A stretch of DNA of 64,000 bases, taken from contig JACCHT010000002.1 in NCBI GenBank assembly GCA_013416635.1, forward strand, positions 62,001-126,000, in the 5' to 3' direction. A model generated the notes under the pieces. It ran no database searches and was not told the origin of the DNA. It saw only the letters and a list, made by a program, of their open reading frames with translations. How positions within the stretch are numbered: position 1 is the stretch's first letter; each line of letters begins with the position of its first letter. Shown piece after piece: positions 12,501 to 23,800 of the stretch. Both the position numbers and the translations under genes were made by a program. Source of the DNA: Candidatus Thiodubiliella endoseptemdiera (GTDB lineage Bacteria; Pseudomonadota; Gammaproteobacteria; PS1; Pseudothioglobaceae).

Positions 12501-15500
12501 TCGCCATCGCCGTCAATATCGACTAGGATTGGTGAGGAAGAATATCCCGCATCAATGCCATTAAAAGGATTGTCATCTCCAGTTTTTGCTTCATAAGCAG
12601 GGTTAGAAGTAGTGCCTGTATTTTGATAGTATTTAAGGGTGCCATTCTGCTCACCCACCACCAAATCTAGGTCGCCATCGCCGTCAATATCAGCCAAGAT
12701 TGGCGTGGAATAACTTCCCACATCAATACCCTCAAAAGGATTATTGCCCGAACCTATTTTTTCAATATACTCAAGCTTAGTCTTGGTCAACACTACTCTA
12801 TCAGCGGTAAATACTGGTGCATTACCTGCGACATCTGTTATATTATTTAGCGTAATATCGCTTGTTGGATTGTCAATATCAAAGTCTGTAGCGGCAATGC
12901 TATCCCCAGCTTGAACGCTATATTTAAACACCAGTTTCTTATCACCTGCAGTTGTAGAGGCGGTTTTATCCAAAACAAAGTCTTTGCCTGCAATGACCAC
13001 TTTAGAGCCTGTGGTGTTATTAAGTTTCAAGGTCTCACTCATTGTCAGTGTTAGGCTGATAACATCGCCTGCCTTAAAAGCAGATTGTCCTGCTGGAATA
13101 TCGCTTAAAGTCCATGGATTGGTCGTGATTGGGGTTGGGTTAATGATGTCATAAGTTACTGCTGTGCTAGTGCTAATTGCTGAATTGGTGCCATCACTAA
13201 GCGTTACTACAGCCGTGTAGGTTTTTCCATCGGCTAATTCAGATGGCATAGCAGAATGTGCGAGTGCCCAAGTGCCGTCAGCTGCAACAGCTGGTAATCC
13301 TGAAGTTATTGCTGTGCCTACTGTATTACTACCTTCAAAAAACTCAATCTTAGTAATAGATAAGGTACCTGCTCCCGCTACTGTGCCTGAGAGTGCGGTT
13401 GCGTCTTTTTCACTATCATTAATGTAGTTATCATCGGCACCTATCCAAGCGATTGTGGTAAAAAGTGCTTTGGTTGCAAATGCCCATTGGTTAGTATCTT
13501 TAGTAATGGCAGCAGCATCGTTACCCGCTATGTCAGTTACTGTGCCTGCATCCATGGTGATATAGTAACTGCCTTGGGTTAATTTATTATCAGTTAAACC
13601 TAATGCTGACACATCAATGGTGAGTTTATCGCCAGCAATGCTAAATTTATTTGTATCACTAGCGATATTAATGGTTGCTACTGTTACATCGCTACTATTC
13701 TTGATGAGAATACTGCCCGTACCTGCTTTAATATTTTCACTAAAGTCAAGCACTAAATCTGAGGTTTCCTCTAAGATAACGCTGGCTTGTGTTGTTAGAG
13801 TTGGCGCTTGTCCATCTACAAAAAAAGATTGTTGATTGTAATAATATTTAAGGGTGCCATCCTGCTCACCTGTCACCAAATCTAGGTCGCCATCGCCGTC
13901 AATATCGGCTAGGGTTGGTACGGAATAAAACTCCACATCAATGCCATTAAAAGGATTACTATCTCCAGTTTTTACTTCATAAGCAGGGTTAGAAGTAGTG
14001 CCTGTATTTTGATAGTATTTAAGGGTGCCATAATACTCACCCACCACCAAATCTAGGTCGCCATCGCCGTCAATATCGACTAGGATTGGTGAGGAAGAAT
14101 ATCCCACATCAATGCCATTAAAAGGATTGTCATCTCCAGTTTTTGCTTCATAAGCAGGGTTAGAAGTAGTGCCTGTATTTTGATAGTATTTAAGGGTGCC
14201 ATCACTCTCACCCACCACCAAATCTAGGTCGTCATCGCCGTCAATATCGGCTAGGGTTGGTGCGGAAAGATTCCCCACATCAATGCCATTAAAAGGATTA
14301 CTATCTCCAGTTTTTACTTCATAAGCAGGATTAGAAGTAGTGCCTGTATTTTGATAGTATTTAAGGGTGCCATCCTCATCACCCATCACCAAATCCAGGT
14401 CGCCATCACCGTCAATATCAGCCAAGGTTGGCGTGGAAGAACCTCCCACATCAATGCCATAAAAAGGATTGCTACCTCCAGTTTTTACTTCATAAGCAGG
14501 GTTAGAAGTAGAGCTTGTATTTTGATAGTATTTAAGAGTGCCATTAATCTCACCCACCACCAAATCCAGGTCGCCATCACCGTCAATATCAGCCAAGGTT
14601 GGTGTGGAATAATACCCCACATCAATACCCTCAAAAGGATTATTGCCCAAACCTATTTTTTCAATATACTCAAGCTTAGTCTTAGCCAACACTACTCTAT
14701 CAGCGGTAAATACTGGTGCATTACCTGCGACATCTGTTATATTATTTAGCGTAATATCGCTTGTTGGATTGTCAATATCAAAGTCTGTAGCGGCAATGCT
14801 ATCCCCAGCTTGAACGCTATATTTAAACACCAGTTTCTTATCACCTGCAGTTGTAGAGGCGGTTTTATCCAAAACAAAGTCTTTGCCTGCAATGACCACT
14901 TTAGAGCCTGTGGTGTTATTAAGTTTCAAGGTCTCACTCATTGTCAGTGTTAGGCTGATAACATCGCCTGCCTTAAAAGCAGATTGTCCTGCTGGAATAT
15001 CGCTTAAAGTCCATGGATTGGTCGTGATTGGGGTTGGGTTAATGGTGTCATAAGTTACTGCTGTGCTAGTGCTAATTGCTGAATTGGTGCCATCACTAAG
15101 CGTTACTACAGCCGTGTAGGTTTTTCCATCGGCTAATTCAGATGGCATAGCAGAATGTGCGAGTGCCCAAGTGCCGTCAGCTGCAACAGCTGGTAATCCT
15201 GAAGTTATTGCTGTGCCTACTGTATTACTACCTTCAAAAAACTCAATTTTGGTAATCGTTAAAGTACCTATTCCAGTTACTTTGCCTGAGAGTGCGGTTG
15301 CGTCTTTTTCACTATCATTAATGTAGTTATCATCGGCACCTATCCAAGCGATTGTGGTAAAAAGTGCTTTGGTTTCAAATGCCCATTGGTTAGTATCTTT
15401 AGTAATGGCAGCAGCATCGTTACCCGCTATGTCAGTTACTGTGCCTGCATCCATGGTGATATAGTAACTGCCTTGGGTTAATTTATTATCAGTTAAACCT

Positions 15501-17767
15501 AATGCTGACACATCAATGGTGAGTTTATCGCCAGCAATGCTGAATTTAGTTGTCTCAGTAATATTAATGGTTGCTATTACTCCATCATCACTACCTTTAA
15601 TAACAATACTACCTGTACTACCTGCTTGAATGTCTTCATTAAAATCAAGTATCAGGTCTGAGGTTTCACCCAATTCGGCCGAAGCTTGTGTTGTTAGGAT
15701 TGGGGCAGTGTTGTCCACTACCACATCATTAGATTCAGCTGAAATAAGTGCTGTTGCAGTGAGTGCATTTGGCGCAAGGGTATCAATAACCTGAATATCA
15801 TTTGCTGCAACCATATTTCTATTACCAGCAATATCTACAAATTTATCAGCAGCAACGCTAACTTCTAGATTGCCTTGAGTATCTGTATTGGGCACAACAA
15901 TTAAGGTATAGGCTTTATTGGCATTAACACCTGTGGTAACCAATACTAAATCAGCACCATTTTTAATAGCGCCATTAGTAATAACAATGTCCTCTTTGGT
16001 AAACTCTGTTACTACCTCGTTAAAGGTAAAGGTAAAGATGATTTCTTCACCTGCTTTGGCTGTAGCGTCTTCATTATCGGTAATGGTCAAGGTTGGTGCA
16101 ACCGTATCAACTTTAAAATCACCTATTTTCTCTATCGCTGGGTTACCAGCAGTATCTTTTATATTGACTTTATAGCTGTAAGTTTGTCCATGGGTTAATG
16201 CTTGTAAATCTGTGGCTGCAACAGTAATGGTTGCACTATTGTTGGTAACAGTACCTGTATAAGTTTTTTGGTTAATAACTAGTGAGACTTCTTGATTGTT
16301 TTCTACACCAGTTGTGGCAACTGTTACAGTGCCATTTCTGTTGTCTTCAATAGCGTTTAAAATATCTCCCCAATTTAGTGTAATGTCCCCAATAGTTGGC
16401 ACTACATCATCAACATTACGGTCTAATTCAATAGGATAAGTGCCTGTGGTGGCAACTATATTACCTGCTACATCGGTTACCCCTGTTAAGGCAATTGCAC
16501 TTGCACTGGTAATCTCAAAATCTGCTTTATTGATACTATCATCGACTTTGACAGTGTAGGTAAAGAATAATTGTTTTAACTCATCTGCTGATGCCCCTGC
16601 TTTGGCGGCACCTTTTCTGGTATCTAGTGTAAATTCCTTATTACCAATGGTCACTTTGCTACTTGTAGCATTGCTTAACGAGAGTGCTTCATTAGTTGTC
16701 ATGGTTAGCTCAATAACATCACCTACTTTAAAGCCTGATTGTCCATCTGTTGGTGAGTTGACTGCCCAGCCTGTTATGATTGGGGCAGCGGTGTCAATTA
16801 AAACAGGGGTGGTATTGCCACCTGTGCTTGTGCCACCACCTGCTGAAGATAAATTTATCTCAATCGTATAGGTCTCACCACTGACTAAAGTCGGTATTTT
16901 ACTATTGGCTAATGTCCATTCGGTACCATCGGCAGATGCAAAAGTGGGTAGATTACTGGTCTCTACAACTCTGTCATTGGCTGTTGTTCCACTGGTTGCT
17001 TTAAATGTAATAGCACTGATAACAACGCCTGCTGCACCGCCAGAATTTGTTAATGTGCCTTGAATGGCAAGTGTGCTAGATTCACTGGCATTGATGCCAT
17101 TGTCGCTAACAGAGTTGCCACTTGCATCTACCCATTGTGCTGTGGTGGTGAATGAATAGACCAGAAAGCCCCAACCACTATTGCTGTCAATACCCTCATA
17201 ATTATTACCTGCAGTATCTTTAAAAGTGCCTGCATCAATTTTGACATAGTAATTCTTATTGGCTATTAAATCACTACCTGGATTAATAGTGATAATTTTT
17301 TTGGTGCTATCAAGACTAACTTGGTTAGCTATATCAATCGTAATAAGAGTGTCAGAGTTGGCTTTATCATAAATGACAATACTGCCTGCTGTGTTTATTG
17401 TAACTGCCTCTAAAAAGGTCATCGTTAAGTTTGCATTAGGTGCCATATTGCCACTGAGTGTTGCTACCGGGGCTTTGGTGTCAATTGCTTGCTCGTTATT
17501 TGCTGCTGTTGTGCTGTAAGCATTGCCATCTAGTGTTTGTTCGTAGTTGTTAAAAGTGCCGGTTAAATAAATTGAATCATTGCCACCTGTTGAAGTAAGC
17601 CCTGTTGCATCGACTTTGGTGCCTTGTCCTATATAGACGGCATCGTCTCCACCATTGCCAGATGCTTTTAATGCTTGTCCGTGAGATTCAAGTCCGGTGA
17701 TATCGGAATACCAGTTGACGAAGAAGCCGTTGGTGTTGCTGATGAAGTATTTTGTTTGTCCTGGCAT
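586..17767 (-). CDS. Giant RTX / Ig-like / VCBS-repeat secreted protein, gene A (frame broken)
   Basis: One gene of about 5,700 codons, read from ATG at 17767 to the stop at 586. The frame is open in segments 17767-10868, 10835-9555, 9639-8263 and 7491-586. The N-terminus is [16 protein letters not shown], followed by several bacterial Ig-like modules. Nine five-blade VCBS/FG-GAP-like blocks (core [13 protein letters not shown], a Ca-binding DxDxDxD loop) then alternate with Ig-like modules. The C-terminus has RTX nonapeptides ([15 protein letters not shown]) and about 100 residues ending DNLILV, the layout of type I secretion substrates. It is probably a surface or secreted adhesin; no secretion genes are nearby. 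Breaks at about 10870 and 9647 are A6-to-A5 losses in the same tract (GAAAAAC). Block five (about 8.4-7.5 kb) is riddled with deletions. Compared with gene B, the N-terminal region carries an in-frame 816-bp deletion. The gene family and architecture are clear; whether the intact protein is made is not. Confidence 0.85.
1384..14650 (-). repeat. Nine five-blade VCBS-type blocks of gene A (45 blades)
   Basis: Blade period is 171 bp (57 residues). Each block starts near EYIEK and ends with LKYYYNQQ. Blocks from N to C lie at about 14.6-13.8, 12.75-11.95, 10.85-10.05, 9.6-8.8, 8.4-7.6, 7.2-6.4, 5.3-4.5, 3.4-2.6 and 2.2-1.4 kb. Variable residues per blade (site 1 after DVG / site 2 after LVVG). 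Block 1: YYST/EIN, GSST/DED, NLSA/ESD, YSSS/EYY, FYSV/EQD. Block 2: SYST/EQN, YSSS/ERN, YYST/EGN, YYST/EVY, EFFA/KND. Block 3: NASA/EGN, YSSS/EGN, YVSV/EYY, DSSK/ERN, GYSS/KDD. Block 4: YYST/KDD, IYSA/END, YSSS/ERN, YSSS/EAY, DYSA/GQS. Block 6: SYST/EFY, YFSA/END, DFST/ESD, YSSL/EYY, RSSS/EVD. Block 7: SYST/END, YSSS/ESY, NLSA/ESD, YSSS/ESD, DYSK/EQN. Block 8: IVSA/EFY, NSAS/ENN, YSSS/GND, YSSS/EFY, DSSK/EVY. Block 9: LYST/ENN, HHSK/EFN, YFST/EGN, YYST/EVY, YSSR/KND. Confidence 0.9.
7492..8270 (-). other. Dense cluster of single-base deletions in gene A (block five)
   Basis: Compared with the neighbouring copies, this stretch lacks a single base every few tens of bases (for example tccgctgg for tcctgctgg). 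The blade order otherwise copies block six, including the rare gtgacatcactctc variant at about 7967. Every frame is broken. The pattern is more like uncorrected long-read consensus in a repeat than natural decay. Confidence 0.75.
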
Positions 17768-17830
17768 GGGGTTGTCCTTGTGTTGTTATAACTGATTATT
17801 AATTATACATATTTACTTATTCCTTTAAGT
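17768..17830 (-). promoter_or_regulatory. Promoter and ribosome binding site of gene A
   Basis: On the minus strand a TATAAT hexamer (17802-17807) lies about 35 bases before the start codon, and AAGGA (17775-17779) lies 7 bases before ATG. The segment ggaataagtaaat...tataat...cagttataac is conserved upstream of genes B, C and the truncated locus at 42614. Only 85 bp separate gene A from the stop of gene B and no terminator is visible between them, so some co-transcription from B is possible. Confidence 0.65.
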
Positions 17831-17852
17831 TTAAGTTTTTTATTAGTTTACC

Positions 17853-20800
17853 TTATACAAGAATAAGATTATCAGTTATAAAGTGCCCTAATGCAACTGT
17901 GTCGGGAGTAGAGGAGCCACCAATACCAGAAACCCCTTGTAGATTGATAACCAAATCAGCAACATCATCTGTAACCGTGCCATCAGCATCAATCGTTAGT
18001 TTGGCACTACCTGCAGTGCCAGTATCTGACACTGTAATATATTTATCAATATTAGCAAAAAGTGTCGCTTGGTTACCACTAGCAGTAATAAAATCTTTTA
18101 AATCTAATTTATCACCACCAGCACCAAATATGAAGCCAGTTATGGTGTCTTCGCCATTATCTGTACTTGCATAAACAAAAATATCACTGCCTGCACCGCC
18201 ATTTATAGTATCGTTGCCTGCACCACCATTTATAGTATCGTCACCTGCACTGCCCGTTATAGTATCGGCGTTATCGGTGCCGATGTAAAAATTATATGCA
18301 AATGCCCAAGTTTTACCTGAGGTATTATCAATACCTGCAAAGTCATTACCCGAGGTGTCAGTTATAACGCCTGATGCCATTTTGATGTAATAAACACCTG
18401 AAGTTAAACTACTTGGGTTAAGAGTGAGTGTTGTGTCGCTAATATTAGCATTAGTAATGCTAATAGTTGCAACTTTTTCTGCGCTATTCCAGATTTCAAC
18501 AATGCCACCATTTGTTTTGATGTTTTCAGAAAACTCAATTACTAGATTTGAAGGCTCGCCTAAGACATTGGTATCGCTGGTTTTTTCTGTAAAGGTTGGA
18601 ACTTGTTCATCTACAGACAAAGGTTGTTGAGCTTGTCCATCTACAGAAGCAGGTTGTTGATTGTAGTAGTATTTAAGGGTGCCACCAACCTCACCCACCA
18701 CCAAATCTAGGTCGCCATCACCGTCAATATCGGCTAGGTTTGGTGCGGAATAACTCCCCACATCAATGCCATTAAAAGGATTACTATCTCCAGTTTTTAC
18801 TTCATAAGCAGGGTTAGAAGTAGTGCCTGTATTTTGATAGTATTTAAGGGTGCCATAAGCCTCACCCATCACCAAATCTAGGTCGCCATCGCCGTCAATA
18901 TCGACTAGGATTGGTGAGGAATAATTTACCACATCAATGCCATTAAAAGGATTGCTATCTCCAGTTTTTGCTTCATAAGCAGGGTTAGAAGTAGTACCTG
19001 TATTTTGATAGTATTCAAGGGTGCCATAAGTCTCACCCACCACCAAATCTAGGTCGCCATCGCCATCAATATCGGCTAGGGTTGGTTTGGAAGCATTTCC
19101 CACATCAATGCCATTAAAAGGATTGTCATCTCCAGTTTTTGCTTCATAAGCAGGGTTAGAAGTAGTACCTGTATTTTGATAGTATTTAAGGGTGCCATAA
19201 GCCTCACCCACCACCAAATCCAGGTCGCCATCGCCATCAATATCGGCTAGGATTGGTGCGGAATAATACCCCACATCAATGCCATTAAAAGGATTGTCAT
19301 CTCCAGTTTTTGCTTCATAAGCAGGGTTAGAAGTAGTACCTGTATTTTGATAGTATTTAAGGGTGCCATTCTCCTCACCCATCACCAAATCCAGGTCGCC
19401 ATCGCCGTCAATATCGGCTAGGGTTGGTTTGGAATAATCTCCCACATCAATGCCATTAAAAGGATTATTGCCCAAACCTGTTTTTTCAATATACTCAAGC
19501 TTAGTCTTGGTCAACACTACTCTATCAGCGGTAAATACTGGTGCATTACCTGCGACATCTGTTATATTATTTAGCGTAATATCGCTTGTTGGATTGTCAA
19601 TATCAAAGTCTGTAGCGGCAATGCTATCTCCAGCTTGAACGCTATATTTAAACACCAGTTTCTTATCACCTGCAGTTGTAGAGGCAGTTTTATCCAAAAC
19701 AAAGTCTTTGCCTGCAATGACCACTTTAGAGCCTGTGGTGTTATTAAGTTTCAAGGTCTCACTCATTGTCAAAGTTAGGCTGATAACATCCCCTACCTTA
19801 AAAGCAGATTGTCCTGCTGGAATATTGCTTAGAGTCCATGAGTTAGTAGCCGTTGGAGTTGGGGCTTGTCCATCTACAGAAGAAGGTTGTTGATTGTAGT
19901 AGTATTTAAGGGTGCCATTATTCTCACCCACCACCAAATCTAGGTCGCCATCGCCGTCAATATCGGCTAGGGTTGGTTTGGAAAAATCTCCCACATCAAT
20001 GCTATTAAAAGGATTGCTACCTCCAGTTTTTACTTCATAAGCAGGGTTAGAAGTAGTGCCTGTATTTTGATAGTATTTAAGGGTGCCATAAAACTCACCC
20101 ACCACCAAATCTAGGTCGCCATCGCCGTCAATATCAGCCAAGTTTGGCGTGGAATAATCTCCCACATCAATGCCATTAAAAGGATTATTGCCTCCAGTTT
20201 TGCTTCATAAGCAGGGTTAGAAGTAGTGCCTGTATTTTGATAGTATTTAAGGGTGCCATTATACCCACCCACCACCAAATCTAGGTCGCCATCGCCGTCA
20301 ATATCGGCTAGGGTTGGTTTGGAAAAATCCCCCACATCAATGCTATTAAAAGGATTATCATCTCCAGTTTTTACTTCATAAGCAGGGTTAGAAGTAGTGC
20401 CTGTATTTTGATAGTATTTAAGGGTGCCATCATCCTTACCCACCACCAAATCTAGATCACCATCGCCATCAATATCAGCCAAGTTTGGCGTGGAATAACC
20501 TCCACATCAATGCCATTAAAAGGATTATTGCCTCCAGTTTTTGCTTCATAAGCAGGGCTAGAAGTAGAGCCTGTATTTTGATAGTATTTAAGGGTGCCAT
20601 CATCCTTACCCGCCACCAAATCTAGATCACCATCGCCATCAATATCAGCCAAGGTTGGTGTGGAATAATACCCCACATCAATACCCTCAAAAGGATTATT
20701 GCCCGAACCTGTTTTTTCAATATACTCAACCTTAGCCAACACTACTCTATCAGCGGTAAATACTGGTGCATTACCTGCGACATCTGTTATATTATTTAGC

Positions 20801-23800
20801 GTAATATCGCTTGTTGGGTTGTCAATATCAAAGTCTGTAGCGGCAATGTTATCTCCAGCTTGAACGCTATATTTAAACACCAGTTTCTTATCACCTGCAG
20901 TTGTAGAGGCAGTTTTATCCAAAACAAAGTCTTTGCCTGCAATGACCACTTTAGAGCCTGTGGTGTTATTAAGTTTCAAGGTCTCGCTCATTGTCAGTGT
21001 TAGGCTGATAACATCGCCTGTCTTAAAAGCAGATTGTCCTGCTGGAATATCGCTTAAAGTCCATGGATTGGTCGTGATTGGGGTTGGGTTAATGGTGTCA
21101 TAAGTTACTGCTGTGCTAGTGCTAATTGTTGAATTGGTGCCATCACTAAGCGTTACTACAGCCGTGTAGGTTTTTCCATCGGCTAATTCAGATGGCATAG
21201 CAGAATGTGCGAGTGCCCAAGTGCCGTCAGCTGCAACAGCTGGTAATCCTGAAGTTATTGCTGTGCCTACTGTATTACTACCTTCAAAAAACTCAATCTT
21301 AGTAATAGATAAGGTACCTGCTCCCGCTACTGTGCCTGAGAGTGCGGTTGCGTCTTTTTCACTATCATTAATGTAGTTATCATCGGCACCTATCCAAGCG
21401 ATTGTGGTAGAAAGTGCTTTGGTTGCAAATACCCATTGGTTAGTATCTTTAGTAATGGCAGCAGCATCGTTACCCGCTATGTCAGTTACTGTGCCTGCAT
21501 CCATGGTGATATAGTAACTGCCTTGGGTTAATTTATTATCAGTTAAACCTAATGCTGACACATCAATGGTGAGTTTATCGCCAGCAATGCTAAATTTATT
21601 TGTATCACTAGCGATATTAATAGTTGCTACTGTTACATCGCTACTATTCTTGATGAGAATACTGCCCGTACCTGCTTTAATATTTTCACTAAAGTCAAGC
21701 ACTAAATCTGAGGTTTCCTCTAAGATAACGCTGGCTTGTGTTGTTAGAGTTGGCGCTTGTCCATCTACAAAAAAAGATTGTTGATTGTAATAATATTTAA
21801 GGGTGCCATCATTCTCACCCACCACCAAATCTAGGTCGCCATCGCCGTCAATATCGGCTAGGGTTGGTGAGGAATAATCCCCACATCAATGCCATCAAAA
21901 GGATTGCTGTCTCCAGTTTTTGCTTCATAAGCAGGGTTAGAAGTAGTACCTGTATTTTGATAATATTTAAGGGTGCCATTCTCCTCACCCACTACCAAAT
22001 CTAGGTCGCCATCGCCGTCAATATCGGCTAGGGTTGGCCTGGAAGAATATCCCACATCAATGCCATTAAAAGGATTGTCATCTCCAGTTTTTGCTTCATA
22101 AGCAGGGTTAGAAGTAGTGCCTGTATTTTGATAGTATTTAAGGGTGCCATTAGTCTCACCCACCACCAAATCTAGGTCGCCATCGCCGTCAATATCGGCT
22201 AGGGTTGGTTTGGAAAAATCCCCCACATCAATGCTATTAAAAGGATTGCTACCTCCAGTTTTTACTTCATAAGCAGGGTTAGAAGTAGTGCCTGTATTTT
22301 GATAGTATTTAAGGGTGCCATAAGCCTCACCCATCACCAAATCTAGGTCGCCATCGCCGTCAATATCGGCTAGGGTTGGTCCGGAATAAATCCCCACATT
22401 AATGCTATTAAAAGGATTGTCATCTCCAGTTTTTGCTTCATAAGCAGGGTTAGAAGTAGTGCCTGTATTTTGATAGTATTTAAGGGTGCCATCATTCTCA
22501 CCCACTACCAAATCAGGTCGCCATCGCCGTCAATATCAGCCAAGATTGGCACAGAAACATACCCGCATCAATACCCTCAAAGGATTATTGCCCGAACCTG
22601 TTTTTCAATATACTCAACCTTATCCAACACTACTCTATCAGCGGTAAATACTGGTGCATTACCTGCGACATCTGTTATATTATTTAGCGTAATATCGCTT
22701 GTTGGATTGTCAATATCAAAGTCTGTAGCGGCAATGCTATCTCCAGCTTGAACGCTATATTTAAACACCAGTTTCTTATCACCTGCAGTTGTAGAGGCGG
22801 TTTTATCCAAAACAAAGTCTTTGCCTGCAATGACCACTTTAGAGCCTGTGGTGTTATTAAGTTTCAAGGTCTCACTCATTGTCAGTGTTAGGCTGATAAC
22901 ATCGCCTGCCTTAAAAGCAGATTGTCCTGCTGGAATATCGCTTAAAGTCCATGGATTGGTCGTGATTGGGGTTGGGTTAATGGTGTCATAAGTTACTGCT
23001 GTGCTAGTGCTAATTGCTGAATTGGTGCCATCACTAAGCGTTACTACAGCCGTGTAGGTTTTTCCATCGGCTAATTCAGATGGCATAGCAGAATGTGCGA
23101 GTGCCCAAGTGCCGTCAGCTGCAACAGCTGGTAATCCTGAAGTTATTGCTGTGCCTACTGTATTATTACCTTCAAAAACTCAATTTTGGTAATCGTTAAA
23201 GTACCTATTCCAGTTACTTTGCCTGAGAGTGCGGTTGCTCTTTTCACTATCATTAATGTAGTTATCATCGGCACCTATCCAAGCGATTGTGGTAAAAGTG
23301 CTTTGGTTGCAAATACCCATTGGTTAGTATCTTTAGTAATGGCAGCAGATCGTTACCCGCTATGTCAGTTACTGTGCCTGCATCCATGGTGATATAGTAA
23401 CTGCCTTGGGTTAATTTATTATCAGTTAAACCTAATGCTGACACATCAATGGTGAGTTTATCGCCAGCAATGCTGAATTTAGTTGTCTCAGTAATATTAA
23501 TGGTTGCTATTACTCCATCATCACTACCTTTAATAACAATACTACCTGTACTACCTGCTTGAATGTCTTCATTAAAATCAAGCATCAGGTCTGAGGTTTC
23601 ACCCAATTCGGCCGAAGCTTGTGTTGTTAGAGTTGGGGCTTGTCCATCTACAAAAAAAGATTGTTGATTGTAATAATATTTAAGAGTGCCATTATTCTCA
23701 CCCACCACCAAATCTAGGTCGCCATCGCCGTCAATATCGGCTAGGGTTGGTTTGGAAAAATTCCCCACATCAATGCCATTAAAAGGATTACTATCTCCAG

